A DNA stretch of 52,703 bases from Candidatus Binatia bacterium (GCA_022823055.1 JAJDXX010000161.1:1-52703); one strand, 5' to 3'. Positions 15,701 through 24,953 are shown, counted from the stretch's first letter. Notes: generated from the sequence alone by a model not told the origin. Program-made: numbers and translations.

Positions 15701-17626
15701 ATGAGCGAAGGTGACGGAGCCACCGTCCAGGCGCCGACCGCGTCCTGGACGGTGCGGATAGCCGGGCGCCTGCTCGCCGCGCTGCTGACGGCCGCGGCTT
15801 TGGCCGAGGCCGCCGACCTCTACCGGGCCGTCGGCATCGTCGTCTTCGCCGAGCAGCGGCTGCTGGCGCTGCTCGGCCTCGCACTTGGAACCCTCTACAT
15901 CCTCAAGGGCGCCGGGCCGGGCGGACCGCGCCTGCGCGTGCCCTGGTACGACGCCGTGGCGGCGGCAGCCGGCGTGCTCGTGTGCTTCTATCTGAGCTGG
16001 CACTACGAGCGGATCTTCGAGGAACTCTACTCGCGCCCGCGCGATGCTCTGTTCGGAGGCATGGTGATCCTGGTGCTGGTGGCGGAGGGGGTGCGCCGCT
16101 CCGCCGGCCCGGTGCTGTTCATCTTCCTGCTCTCGTTCTTCGCCCTGGGCCTCGTAAGCCACCTGATCCCCGGCCAGTTCCAGGGGCGCGACGTGGACTT
16201 CGACCGCCTCGTGATCTACCTGAGCCTCGACTCCAACTCTCTGGTGGGCCTTCCCCTCACCGTGGCCACCACCATCGTCATCGCCTTCATCTACTTCGGC
16301 AACCTGCTGGACCTGTCCGGCGGCTCGCGGTTCTTCACCGACATTTCCACCGCCCTCATGGGCCGGTACCGCGGCGGCTCCGCAAAGATCGCGGTCACCG
16401 CCTCGTCCCTCTTCGGCTCCATCTCCGGCAGCGCCACCTCCAACGTGGTCTCCACTGGGGTCATCACCATCCCGCTGATGAAGAAGGGAGGCTACCCCGC
16501 GCATACCGCGGGCGCCATCGAGGCCGTGGCCTCCACCGGCGGCCAGTTGATGCCGCCCATGATGGGCGCCGCCGCCTTCGTCATGGCCGAGTTCCTGCAG
16601 ATCTCCTACCAGGAAGTGGTGCTGGCGGCGCTGATCCCGGCGCTCCTCTACTACGTGGCGCTGTTCATCCAGGCGGACCTCTTCGCCGCGCGGGAGCGCA
16701 TCGCGCGCGTCGACGAAGACGCCATCCCGCCCCGCTGGCCGGTGTTCCGGGCCGGCTGGCCCTACGTGGTGCCGTTCGCCGTGGTGATCCTGTGCCTGTT
16801 CTACCTCAACATGAGGCCCGAGACTTCGGCCCTGTGGGCCGCCGGCAGCCTCGTCCCCGTGGGACTGTTCATCGGCTACCAGGGCGAGAAGATGCGCTTG
16901 TGGGTCATCTTCACGGTCCTCGCCAAGACCGGCGCGCTGTGTGTGCAGGTGTTGATGATAAGCTGCATGGCCGGGGTCATCATCGGCATCCTCAACATCA
17001 CCGGCCTGGGCTTCGCGCTGACCCAGGCCATCATCTTCCTGGCCGGGGGAAACACCGCCATGATCCTGCTGCTGGCGGCGCTGATCTCCATCGTCCTCGG
17101 CATGGGCATGCCCACCCTCGGGGTCTACCTGCTGCTGGCGACCCTCGTGACCCCCTCCATGGTGGAAGTGGGCATCCCGCCCATGGCGGCGCACCTGTTC
17201 GCGCTCTACTTCGGCATGCTGTCCCTGATCACCCCGCCGGTGGCGGTGGCGGCCTTCACCGCGGCCACCGTGGCGGAGTCCGATTTCCTGCGCACGGGAT
17301 TCGCCGCGGTCCACTTCGGCTGGACCGCCTACGTCGTCCCGTTCCTGTTCGTGCTGGCGCCGGAGCTTCTCATGGAGGGCTCGGCGCTGGAGATCATCTA
17401 CACGGCAGCTACGGCCGTCATCGGCGTCTGGCTCGTCTCGGCCGGCTTCATGGGCTTTTTCGCCCGGCCGTTGGGCACGCCCCATCGCGTGCTGTTCATG
17501 GCCGCCGGTCTGCTGTTGTTCTTCCCCGCCGGAGGGGTGAGCTACGGCATCTGGACGGACGTGGCCGGGGCCGGCCTGGCCGGGGTTCTGGTTGCTACAG
17601 GGGGGTTGCGGGGTGAGCGGAGGTGA
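15701..17626 (+). CDS. TRAP transporter fused permease (4TM/12TM), TAXI type
   Basis: The 641-residue inner-membrane protein fuses the small DctQ-like part (first ~170 residues) with the large DctM part. Diagnostic segments are SGSATSNVVSTGVITIPLMKKGGY, ATGGQLMPPMMGAAAF (here STGGQLMPPMMG) and GMGMPTLGVYLLLATLVTPSM. It drives sodium- or proton-coupled uptake of the ligand held by the TAXI binding protein encoded 32 bp upstream. ATG 15701 has no strong ribosome site; coupling to the previous gene is likely. The end is normal for the family, with a few extra C-terminal membrane helices. Confidence 0.93.
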   Translation: MSEGDGATVQAPTASWTVRIAGRLLAALLTAAALAEAADLYRAVGIVVFAEQRLLALLGLALGTLYILKGAGPGGPRLRVPWYDAVAAAAGVLVCFYLSWHYERIFEELYSRPRDALFGGMVILVLVAEGVRRSAGPVLFIFLLSFFALGLVSHLIPGQFQGRDVDFDRLVIYLSLDSNSLVGLPLTVATTIVIAFIYFGNLLDLSGGSRFFTDISTALMGRYRGGSAKIAVTASSLFGSISGSATSNVVSTGVITIPLMKKGGYPAHTAGAIEAVASTGGQLMPPMMGAAAFVMAEFLQISYQEVVLAALIPALLYYVALFIQADLFAARERIARVDEDAIPPRWPVFRAGWPYVVPFAVVILCLFYLNMRPETSALWAAGSLVPVGLFIGYQGEKMRLWVIFTVLAKTGALCVQVLMISCMAGVIIGILNITGLGFALTQAIIFLAGGNTAMILLLAALISIVLGMGMPTLGVYLLLATLVTPSMVEVGIPPMAAHLFALYFGMLSLITPPVAVAAFTAATVAESDFLRTGFAAVHFGWTAYVVPFLFVLAPELLMEGSALEIIYTAATAVIGVWLVSAGFMGFFARPLGTPHRVLFMAAGLLLFFPAGGVSYGIWTDVAGAGLAGVLVATGGLRGERR

Positions 17627-17632
17627 CCCGGT

Positions 17633-17687
17633 CACCCGGAACGCGGGCGGGGCTGAAACCCGCCCCTGCAACGCTCTCGTCCGGGTG
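17633..17687. terminator. Nested hairpin between convergent genes
   Basis: Outer arms CACCCGGA (17633-17640) and TCCGGGTG (17680-17687) enclose an inner 7-bp stem GGGCGGG/CCCGCCC (17645-17651 and 17659-17665). It lies just after the TRAP permease stop and before the convergent decarboxylase stop, so it is a plausible bidirectional terminator although T-runs are weak. Confidence 0.45.
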
Positions 17688-17723
17688 CCGGACGGGAGAC
17701 CCGGTGAGGACGCCTTTCTCTTC

Positions 17724-19127
17724 TCACTTGTCCTGCAACGCCTCGGCGCCGAACCGTTCGATGGCCTGCAGGGTTTCGCGCACATCGTCCCAGGTGGTGT
17801 TGTGGTTGATGATGCAAAGCCTGAGCGAGAACTTCTTCGCCAGCGTCGTCGATGAAATGAGCGCGCGGTCCTCCCAGAAGACGCGGGCGAGGACGTTCCG
17901 GTTAACCCGCTCCAGAACCTCCTCATCCACATCACGGTCGCCAGGGGTCACCCGGAAGCACACGATTCCCAGCGATGCGGGGTTGAGCGTCTCGAGCAAG
18001 GGGCTCTCCCGGACATACTCGTCGGCCCGGGCCGCCAGCTCCATCCCCCTGGACACCGCCTCGCGGAACGCGGCCATGCCGAAGGTCTGCACCGACATCC
18101 AGATCTTCAACGCTCGGGCGGAGCGGCTGAGCTGCAGGCCGCGGTCCGAGAAGTTGGGGTGGTTCGCGCCCCATATGGTGTCCTGAAGCACGTCGTGATG
18201 CACCTCGAACGCCGTCTCCAGCGTCGAGGCGTCCTTCACCAGAAGGCCTCCCACCTCATACGGCTGAAAGAACCACTTGTGCCCATCCAAATTCACCGAG
18301 TCGGCGCGCTCGATGCCCCGCAAGAGATCCTTGCCCTTCTCGGTGACCACCGCGAAGCCGCCGTAAGCCGCGTCGGCGTGCAGCCAGATGCCTTCCGCCT
18401 CGCAGTAGTCGGCCATGGCCTCCAGTGGGTCGATGGCCCCGGTGCTGCTGGCTCCGGCATTGGCGCACACTGCGATGGGGTTGAAACCCGCGGCGCGGTC
18501 GTCGGCCACGGCGCGAGCGAGCACGTCCATGTCCAGGCGGAAGCGTTCATCGGTGGGAAGCAGCCGTGTGCACTCCGGCCGGACGCCGATGATCCTGGCG
18601 GCCCGGATGTGTGCGCTATGGCTCTGGTCGCTCATGTACACGGTGGCGCGCTCGGGGTTGCCCGCGGCTTCCCGGGCGGCGACGAAGGCATCCACGCTGG
18701 CCGCCGAGCCGCCGCTCGTCAGAATCCCTCCGGCGCTCTCCGGATAGCCGAGCCAGCGCTTCAACCAGTCGAGGACAACCAACTCGATGGCGCTGGGACC
18801 GCTCGCCACCAGCCAGGTACATTGGTTGAAGTTGTACCCGGCGGCCATGAAGTCCGCCAGGATCCCCGGCCAGGTGGGCGCCGACGGGATGAACGCGAAG
18901 CAACGCGGGTGGTCCAGGCGCGTCGCGAACGGAAGCACTTCGCGCGCGACCCAATCGATCACCTCCCCGGCCGGCCGGCCGTTCTCGGGCGGATCCTCCT
19001 TCAGCTTGGCGTCGAGCGCCTGCTGAAAGTCGCCGTCCCAGGCGTTGTCCGCGGGCAGGCCGTCGATGCGGTCCACCAGGATCTCCGCCGCCTTGCGCGC
19101 AAGATCGAGCATGACGTCGGGCGCCAT
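17724..19127 (-). CDS. PLP-dependent group II decarboxylase (aromatic-L-amino-acid decarboxylase-like)
   Basis: The 467-residue protein is a group II amino acid decarboxylase. The PLP lysine is Lys284 in NLDGHKW, the stacking histidine is His170 (SDQSHSA) and the pyridine-N aspartate is Asp252 (HADAAYGG). HPRCFAFIPSAPTWPGILADF near residue 73 is the usual substrate-side segment. The open frame runs far upstream but is a shadow of the plus-strand gene there. ATG 19127 is chosen; ATG 19178 (17 residues longer) is possible, and neither has a strong ribosome site. Substrate may be an aromatic amino acid or a related compound. Confidence 0.9.
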   Translation of the reverse strand: MAPDVMLDLARKAAEILVDRIDGLPADNAWDGDFQQALDAKLKEDPPENGRPAGEVIDWVAREVLPFATRLDHPRCFAFIPSAPTWPGILADFMAAGYNFNQCTWLVASGPSAIELVVLDWLKRWLGYPESAGGILTSGGSAASVDAFVAAREAAGNPERATVYMSDQSHSAHIRAARIIGVRPECTRLLPTDERFRLDMDVLARAVADDRAAGFNPIAVCANAGASSTGAIDPLEAMADYCEAEGIWLHADAAYGGFAVVTEKGKDLLRGIERADSVNLDGHKWFFQPYEVGGLLVKDASTLETAFEVHHDVLQDTIWGANHPNFSDRGLQLSRSARALKIWMSVQTFGMAAFREAVSRGMELAARADEYVRESPLLETLNPASLGIVCFRVTPGDRDVDEEVLERVNRNVLARVFWEDRALISSTTLAKKFSLRLCIINHNTTWDDVRETLQAIERFGAEALQDK

Positions 19128-19412
19128 CTGAAGACCGCCACGATCGTCACTTCCATTCTTCTTGGCCGAAGGTTCCATGAATGAATTGGGTAACATGGCT
19201 AGTTTTGAAAAAACAATCAGTAACACTTCCCGCGGTAAAGTATCGCTGTTCCGTACCGTCTTCGCCCTGACAATTGTTCGCCACGCAGCCGGCGCGTATT
19301 CGCCGCGTGCGGACCGTGGATGCCAATGGCGTCGAACCGCGCTTGAACCCTGGCGAAACGGCAGGATAGACTGATCGTCTGCCACTCGCGCACCCCACCA
19401 GGAGGATTCGAC

Positions 19413-20234
19413 ATGACCGAGGTCATCATGGTCGGCACCGGAGTCCCGGAGCCCAACCCCAACCGGCAGGGATCCTGCATCGCCATCGTCATCGACGGCA
19501 AACCCATCCTGCTCGACTGCGGCCGCGGCGCGCTGACACAACTCGTCCGCGCGGGCATCGACCCGGCGCAGGTGGAGCAGGTGTTCCTTTCGCACCTCCA
19601 CTACGACCACATCATCGGCCTTCCGGATCTCCTGCTCGGGAGCTGGATGGTGGGGCGCAGCACGGGCGTGGAGGTGTTCGGCCCGGCGGGCACCACGGCT
19701 TTCGTGGAAGGGCTCCTGGAGGCCTTCAAGATCGATATCCAGGGACGCAAGGCCACCGGCACCAACTCGAAGTTCGAGGTTTCGACCCGCGAGATCGACG
19801 AGGGACAGGTATGGGAGACGCCGGACTGGAAGCTTGACGCCGTGCGCGTAGTGCACATACCGGGGAGTCTGGGCTTTCGCGTGGACACGCGGGACCGCTC
19901 CATCGTCTTCTCCGGCGACACGCGGCCGTGCCCGGCCCTGGTGGAGTTGGCGAGGGACTGCGACCTGCTCATCCACGAGGTGCTCTTCTCTCCGGAGATG
20001 GAGCAGAACGGCGCCCCCGCCGGCCGTCATCCGGAGTTCATTCATCCGGAATGGGCCAACCGCGTGCGCCATACCAAGCCGCATCAGGTGGGAAAGATCG
20101 CCGCCGAAGCCAACGCCAGGAAGCTGGTGCTCACTCACCTCTGGTCCGAGAAGGAAGAGGACAGGCTCAAGGCGGAGGTCGGCGCACACTACTCGGGCGA
20201 GATCGTCGTGGCCCAGGACCTGATGCGGGTCTGA
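19413..20234 (+). CDS. MBL-fold metallo-hydrolase (RNase Z-like)
   Basis: The 273-residue protein is a metallo-beta-lactamase-fold hydrolase. The zinc motif is HLHYDH (His61, His63, Asp65, His66). Other ligands are in VVHIPGSLGFRV, the SGDTRP aspartate and the LTHLWS histidine. The layout matches RNase Z/arylsulfatase-type members rather than beta-lactamases, but without the exosite arm of true tRNase Z. ATG 19413 has a CAGGAGG site. It is first of three plus-strand genes with the aldolase-like and cyclodeaminase-like genes, suggesting a catabolic lactone or ester substrate. The 285-bp gap upstream is AT-richer and probably holds divergent promoters. Confidence 0.87.
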   Translation: MTEVIMVGTGVPEPNPNRQGSCIAIVIDGKPILLDCGRGALTQLVRAGIDPAQVEQVFLSHLHYDHIIGLPDLLLGSWMVGRSTGVEVFGPAGTTAFVEGLLEAFKIDIQGRKATGTNSKFEVSTREIDEGQVWETPDWKLDAVRVVHIPGSLGFRVDTRDRSIVFSGDTRPCPALVELARDCDLLIHEVLFSPEMEQNGAPAGRHPEFIHPEWANRVRHTKPHQVGKIAAEANARKLVLTHLWSEKEEDRLKAEVGAHYSGEIVVAQDLMRV

Positions 20235-20280
20235 CGGAACCACCCGGCGGCCACGCGGGCCCCGACGCAAGGAGGACAAA

Positions 20281-21243
20281 ATGCTGGAAGCCAAGGACGT
20301 GCAAGGAGTGCTGGCGATCATGCCGACGCCGGCCAAGGAAGGCGCCGACAGCCTGGAAGCCGTGGACACCGTGGACCTGGACGAGACCGCCCGGCTTGCG
20401 GAGAGCCTGGTGCGGGACGGCGTCGCCGGCATCATGGTGCTGGGGACCATGGGGGAATGCGCCACCGTGTCCCGGAGCGACTACGAGGCTTACGTGACCT
20501 GCCTGCTGGAGACCGTGCGTGGCCGCGTGCCCACCTTCGTCGGAACAACCGCCCTCGGCGGCCACGAGATCGCGCAGCGCATCCGCTTCGTCAAGGAGCG
20601 CGGCGCCACCGGCACGCTCCTGGGCATCCCCATGTGGCAGCCGGCGACCCTGGACATGGCGGTGCAGTTCTACGCCAAGGTGGCGGACACGTTCCCGGAT
20701 TTCCCGATCATGGTGTACGCCAACGCCCGCGCCTTCCGGTTCGCCTTCGACACGGACTTCTGGCGCCGGGTGGTGAACGTGGCGCCGACGGTGATGTCGG
20801 CCAAGTTCTCCAACCGCGGCATCCTTCGGGACGTGGTGGCCGCCACCGAGGGGCGAGTAAACTTCGTTCCGCCCATCGGACTGGCGTACGAGTTCGCACA
20901 GATTTCGCCGAAGACCGCCAACACCTGCTGGACTCCCTCGGTGGGGCCGCAGCCCGCGCTGGCGCTGATGAACGCTCTGGCCGCCGGTGACGACGAACGG
21001 GCCAAGGCCGTGGCCGGCGACATCGCCTGGGCCGCCGAGCCCCATCACGCCATCACCAGCTCACAGGAAGTGTTCGCCTCCTACAACATCCAGATGGAGA
21101 AGGTCCTCATGGGCGCTTCCGGCTACTGCAAGCCCGGCCCCATCCGCCCCCCCTACGACCTCATGCCCGAGGACTTCGCGGAGGCGTGCCGGGAGTCGGG
21201 CCGGCGCTACGCGGAGTTGAGGACCAAGTACGCGCATCCCTAG
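20281..21243 (+). CDS. Dihydrodipicolinate synthase family aldolase, hydratase-aldolase-like
   Basis: The 320-residue TIM-barrel protein has the family landmarks: GTMGECATVS near residue 60, the VYAN tyrosine near residue 142 and the Schiff-base lysine in VMSAKFSN. The GIPMWQPATLDMAVQFY and VYANARAFRF segments resemble trans-o-hydroxybenzylidenepyruvate hydratase-aldolases (NahE/PhdJ group) more than DapA, which would imply retro-aldol cleavage giving pyruvate. ATG 20281 has an AAGGAGG site. It lies between an MBL hydrolase and an ornithine-cyclodeaminase homologue. The subfamily call is from memory of the motif only. Confidence 0.83.
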   Translation: MLEAKDVQGVLAIMPTPAKEGADSLEAVDTVDLDETARLAESLVRDGVAGIMVLGTMGECATVSRSDYEAYVTCLLETVRGRVPTFVGTTALGGHEIAQRIRFVKERGATGTLLGIPMWQPATLDMAVQFYAKVADTFPDFPIMVYANARAFRFAFDTDFWRRVVNVAPTVMSAKFSNRGILRDVVAATEGRVNFVPPIGLAYEFAQISPKTANTCWTPSVGPQPALALMNALAAGDDERAKAVAGDIAWAAEPHHAITSSQEVFASYNIQMEKVLMGASGYCKPGPIRPPYDLMPEDFAEACRESGRRYAELRTKYAHP

Positions 21244-21320
21244 CGACGTGCAGGGTCCGAGCCGAGACCAGGTTTCCGACCACCGGGCCTGATCCATCGC
21301 GGGGCGCCGGCAGACCGACC

Positions 21321-22406
21321 ATGACGCTGATCCTCACCAACGAGGAGATCGAGAGCTGCTTTACCCTTGAGGAATGCTTCAGGGTGCTGGAGCCCGCGTT
21401 CATCGACTTGGGCAACGGCGCCGCGGCGAACCTGCCGCGCCAGGATCTGCTGGTGCCGGGGCCGCTGGAGGGGAGCTACCACGGCCTCAAGTCCGCCGGC
21501 GGCTCCATGCCGCGTTTCGGCGTGACCGCGGCGCGGCTGACCTCGGATATCGTCACCTGGCCGGAGGTGGACGGCGAGCGGCGCCGGGTCAAGGTGCCCC
21601 TGGCCATGGGCAACAAGTACGTGGGCCTGGTGTTCCTGTTCAGCACCGCCACCGGCGAGTTGCTGGCCATCTTCCCCGACGGCCTCGTCCAGGCCATCCG
21701 CGTGGGCGTCACCAACGCCCTGTCGGCCAAGTACATGGCGCGCCCGGAATCGTCGGTGCTGGGGCTCTACGGCTCCGGGTGGCAGGCACGGTCCGGCCTG
21801 CTGGCCATGTGCTCGGCCATGCCCATCCGGGAGGTCCGGGTCTACAGTCCCACGGAGGAGCGCCGCCGGGCCTTCGCCCGTGAAATGGACGGCCGGGTGG
21901 AGGCCGAGGTGCGCGCGGTAGACCTTCCCGACGACGCCGCTGATGCAGCCGACATCGCGCTCCTCACCACCAACGCCCTGGAACCCTTCTTCCCGGCTGA
22001 GTGGGTCCGCAAGGGAATGCACATCGCCACCGTCCGCTCCAGCGAGATGACCGTGGACGCGCTGCTGCGCTGCGACCGGCTGGTGGTTTCCAGCCGGGAA
22101 GCGGCCCGGCTGGTGACGCTGCCGGGCGAGGAGGAACGAATTCCGGAGGCCGGCGAGGGTGACTACCGCCGAGAGGAGCTGAGCGGCACCGAAGCCGATT
22201 GGAGCCGGAGACCCGAGTTGGCGGAGGTCATGGCAGGGAAAGTTGCAGGCCGGGAGAGCGAGGCGGAAGTGACCTGCATGCTCAACTACGTCGGGCTCGG
22301 GCTTCAGTTTGCCGCCGCCGGAGCGCGGATCTACGAGTTGGCCAGGGAACGCGGCCTCGGCAGGGACCTGCCCACCGAATGGTTCTCACAGGACCTGCAC
22401 TCTTAG
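21321..22406 (+). CDS. Ornithine cyclodeaminase/mu-crystallin family protein
   Basis: The 361-residue protein has the family catalytic lysine (Lys57, HGLKSAGGS) and the NAD-binding SVLGLYGSGWQARSGL glycine-rich loop. The TTNALEPFFPAEWVRKGMHI segment is the usual TNS-type substrate/cofactor block. Members include ornithine cyclodeaminase, alanine dehydrogenase and ketimine reductase. ATG 21321 is the first good start; no strong ribosome site precedes it. It ends a three-gene run. It is slightly longer than typical (about 320-340 residues) with an acidic stretch near residue 275. Confidence 0.85.
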   Translation: MTLILTNEEIESCFTLEECFRVLEPAFIDLGNGAAANLPRQDLLVPGPLEGSYHGLKSAGGSMPRFGVTAARLTSDIVTWPEVDGERRRVKVPLAMGNKYVGLVFLFSTATGELLAIFPDGLVQAIRVGVTNALSAKYMARPESSVLGLYGSGWQARSGLLAMCSAMPIREVRVYSPTEERRRAFAREMDGRVEAEVRAVDLPDDAADAADIALLTTNALEPFFPAEWVRKGMHIATVRSSEMTVDALLRCDRLVVSSREAARLVTLPGEEERIPEAGEGDYRREELSGTEADWSRRPELAEVMAGKVAGRESEAEVTCMLNYVGLGLQFAAAGARIYELARERGLGRDLPTEWFSQDLHS

Positions 22407-22462
22407 GCGCAACGCATGGAGCGCCCGCCGTGAGATGCGGCACCGCACTTCGCCAATGCAGC

Positions 22463-22969
22463 CTATGGGAAGAAGAGCAGCTTCACCAGCAACGCGATGA
22501 TGGCGGGTTCGAAAGTGAAGACTGCCAGCTTGAGCACGGCGACACTCTTGTCGAGCTTGGCGATGTCATCGCGCAAGGCCTTCTCCAACCTGGCGTGATC
22601 CTCTCTGGCGGACAACTCCAGCCTGGCGTGGTCCTTTTTGGTGGACAACTCCAACTTGGCGTGGTCCTCCTTTGTGGACAACTCCAGCTTGGCGATGTCT
22701 TCCTTGGTAGATGACTCCAGCCTGACGATGCCTTCCCTGTTAGACGCCTCCAGCCTGGCGATATCTTCCTTGGTAGACGCCTCCAATCCGGCGATTTCTT
22801 GTTTGGTGGACGACTCCAACCTGGCGATGTCTTGCTCTAGTCCGAAAATGTCTTCCTTGGTAGCGAGGTGGTCGGCGTGCGGGATCGCGGCTGCCGCCGA
22901 CTTCGCCTTCTCCTTGGAAGCTCCGGCTTCAATCAACGCCTCGTAGACTTCTAGAACAATCACGGTCAT
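22463..22969 (-). CDS. Hendecad-repeat coiled-coil protein with C-terminal membrane anchor
   Basis: The 168-residue protein begins with a conserved helical domain (VLEVYEALIEAGASKEKAKSAAAAI, about residues 6-30). Eight perfect-length 11-residue repeats of the type LESSTKEDIAR (residues 51-138) then form a right-handed hendecad coiled coil. A hydrophobic C-terminal helix (VAVLKLAVFTFEPAIIALLVKLLFF) follows as a probable membrane anchor. The layout resembles DUF1640-type (CCDC90/MCUR1-like) coiled-coil membrane proteins. ATG 22969 with GGACGGAG upstream is preferred over a longer open frame. It is convergent with the cyclodeaminase gene. Function unknown. Confidence 0.8.
   Translation of the reverse strand: MTVIVLEVYEALIEAGASKEKAKSAAAAIPHADHLATKEDIFGLEQDIARLESSTKQEIAGLEASTKEDIARLEASNREGIVRLESSTKEDIAKLELSTKEDHAKLELSTKKDHARLELSAREDHARLEKALRDDIAKLDKSVAVLKLAVFTFEPAIIALLVKLLFFP
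22556..22819 (-). repeat. Eight tandem 33-bp repeats inside the coiled-coil gene
   Basis: Eight units of 33 bp (264 bp) encode eight 11-residue repeats. Neighbouring units differ by a few substitutions only, so the array can expand or contract by slippage without frameshift and change coiled-coil length by one hendecad per unit. There are no unique spacers, so it is not a CRISPR array. Confidence 0.88.
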
Positions 22970-23140
22970 GGCTCCGTCCCCGCCGACTTCAGGTATTGTA
23001 GTTCGATTATTCAAAAAGGCAACCTCGACACGGGACAGTATCCGAGCCCGGCGGACAGACACTGCCCTCACAGTCACAAATCGACACGCCCGCACCGTTC
23101 TTTAGCCCAAAGCATTCTTTCCCCGGCGGCCGGGTCGGGC

Positions 23141-24130
23141 TTACGGAATCAGCAAGATCTTGCCGGTGGTCTTTCGGGACGCCAGCAGGCGATGGGCCTC
23201 GGCGGCTTGGGTCAGCGGAAGGGTGTGGCCGATGCGTACGGCGAGTCTCCCGGACTCGATCCATCGGAGCACGTCTCCGCCCCGGGCGAGGATCTCGGCG
23301 CGATCGATGGTATGGTGGGTGAGGCTTGGACGGTTGAGGGAGAGGGAACCCTTGGCATTGAGCACGGCGGTGTCGAAGGGCGGCACGGCGCCGCCGGACT
23401 GGCCGTAGATCACCATGCAGCCGCGCGGCGCCAGGGCATCGAGGCTCTTCTCGAAGGTGCTCTTCCCCACCGAATCGTAGACGACGTTAACGCCGCGTCC
23501 ATCGGTCAGCCGGCGAGACTCGGCGGCGAAGTCTTCCCTGGTATAGTCGATGACCGCATCGGCGCCGGCTTCCGCGGCGATGCGCGCCTTCTCGGGCGTC
23601 GACACGGTGCCGAACACCCGTGCGCCGCGCATCTTGGCCATCTGCACAAGCAGCATTCCGGTGCCGCCGGCGGCGGCGTGGATGAGCACCGTGTCCGCGG
23701 GACCCACCGGGTAGGTGTCGCGGCTAAGGTAGTGCGCGGTCATGCCCTGGAGCATGGCGGCGGCCGCGGATCGGAGATCCACCGCCTCCGGGACCCGCAC
23801 CAGGTGACGCTGCGGTACCGCGGCCAGCTCCGCATAGGAGCCGTATCCGTTGGAGATGCCATAAGCGACCCGGTCGCCGACCTGGACTTCGGAGACGTCC
23901 CGACCGACACCGATCACCGTGCCGGCGCCTTCGGCACCGGGGATGTAAGGGAGCCTGCGGCCGTGGTGGCCGCCCCAATGGAAACCGGAGCGGTAGTAGA
24001 TGTCCAGGTAATTCACGCCGCAGGCCGCGACCTTCACCAGCGTCTCGCCCGGCCCGGGCTCCGGAGCCTCCACCTCCTCGTGGCGGAGCACCTCCGGACC
24101 GCCCAGCTCGTGCACCCGGACGGCCTTCAT
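23141..24130 (-). CDS. Quinone oxidoreductase-like NADPH dehydrogenase (zinc-free MDR family)
   Basis: The 329-residue protein is a QOR-type medium-chain reductase that reduces quinones or enones with NADPH. It shows the family start MKAVRVHELGGPEVL, the CGVNYLDIYYRSG segment (residues ~37-49), the cofactor loop AAAGGTGMLLVQMAK and the end TTGKILL. There are no zinc-ligand cysteines, as expected for quinone oxidoreductases. ATG 24130 gives normal length; the open frame continues upstream without family similarity. Its ribosome site is weak. It is followed by the coiled-coil gene on the same strand. Confidence 0.9.
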   Translation of the reverse strand: MKAVRVHELGGPEVLRHEEVEAPEPGPGETLVKVAACGVNYLDIYYRSGFHWGGHHGRRLPYIPGAEGAGTVIGVGRDVSEVQVGDRVAYGISNGYGSYAELAAVPQRHLVRVPEAVDLRSAAAAMLQGMTAHYLSRDTYPVGPADTVLIHAAAGGTGMLLVQMAKMRGARVFGTVSTPEKARIAAEAGADAVIDYTREDFAAESRRLTDGRGVNVVYDSVGKSTFEKSLDALAPRGCMVIYGQSGGAVPPFDTAVLNAKGSLSLNRPSLTHHTIDRAEILARGGDVLRWIESGRLAVRIGHTLPLTQAAEAHRLLASRKTTGKILLIP

Positions 24131-24254
24131 CGCGAACCGGGGAACCTGGATGAACCGCCGGAGGGAGCACGATCCCGGCGCCCGTGCTTCGCCTTCGCGG
24201 GCTGGCGGGGCGCGCGCCGCTTCCTGGAAACAATGCGGGTGCGCGTCTCCGCCA

Positions 24255-24953
24255 TCAGTCCAGTAGCGCCACAACCCTGGCCGGAGCGGACTCGGTCTTC
24301 CACTTGGCCGGGAGCGCGATGATCTTGGCGGTGGGGCCGATCTGGTCAAGGTTGATGAGGTTCTCGATCTGGCAGGTGACCTTGGGCAGGATCGTGCGGT
24401 GCACGGTCATGCCGCTGGTAAGGATCTCGTCGGCGTGCTGGTAGTCGGCGCCCTTCTCTTCCTGGGCGAAGTCGTAGCCGATGACCGCGGGCTGCTTGTC
24501 CACGACCCACTGGGCCGCCTCGCGGGAGAGAAACGGCGAGTCGTTCCACCAGGAGGGATCGGTGGTACGGTGCCCCTTGGGCCAGTCGGTGCGCAGCAGC
24601 AGGATGCCGCCGGGCTCGATCTGTACCCCCTGCTCGGCCAGCGCCGCCTCCGCCCGCTCCATGTCCTCCGGCGTGATGCGCGCTCCGGGCTGGCACCGGA
24701 AAGACAGGTCCAGCACCACCGCCGTGCCGATCAGCGGCTCCAGCGGGAGCTGTTCCACCGACGGCTTGTCGCGGAAGAAATGGTGCGGCGAATCGATGTG
24801 GGTGCCCGCGTGAACGGTCAACTCCACGAGGTTGGAGACGAACCCCTTGTCCTCCCAGTCGATGATGGGCTTGATCCTGAAGTAGGTCTCGTCGGGCGCG
24901 AACGGAGCCGAGTCGCATTCCTCCACGGTCATGCTGAGATCGACGATACGCAT
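24255..24953 (-). CDS. Cyclase-family metal-dependent hydrolase (kynurenine formamidase-like)
   Basis: The 232-residue protein carries the cyclase-family metal motif HAGTHIDSPHHF (residues 48-59; ligands His48, His52, Asp54). This fold includes bacterial kynurenine formamidase and isatin hydrolase, so an amide or lactam hydrolysis is likely. ATG 24953 with AAAGGAG upstream is preferred; an ATG 21 bases further upstream would place this site inside the gene. It precedes the quinone oxidoreductase gene on the same strand (124-bp gap) and diverges from an ABM gene. Confidence 0.87.
   Translation of the reverse strand: MRIVDLSMTVEECDSAPFAPDETYFRIKPIIDWEDKGFVSNLVELTVHAGTHIDSPHHFFRDKPSVEQLPLEPLIGTAVVLDLSFRCQPGARITPEDMERAEAALAEQGVQIEPGGILLLRTDWPKGHRTTDPSWWNDSPFLSREAAQWVVDKQPAVIGYDFAQEEKGADYQHADEILTSGMTVHRTILPKVTCQIENLINLDQIGPTAKIIALPAKWKTESAPARVVALLD

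Noticed and set aside
15665..17935. A 756-residue minus-strand open frame across the TRAP permease
   Set aside because: Shadow frame; the plus-strand permease is strongly conserved, and the product is a repetitive His/Gln/Glu-rich sequence.
17724..20465. A 913-residue version of the PLP decarboxylase
   Set aside because: The extra N-terminal part is antisense to the MBL hydrolase gene and has no similarity to the family; start placed at 19127.
22556..22819. 33-bp tandem repeats as a CRISPR array
   Set aside because: Units are contiguous without unique spacers and encode a coiled-coil protein in frame.
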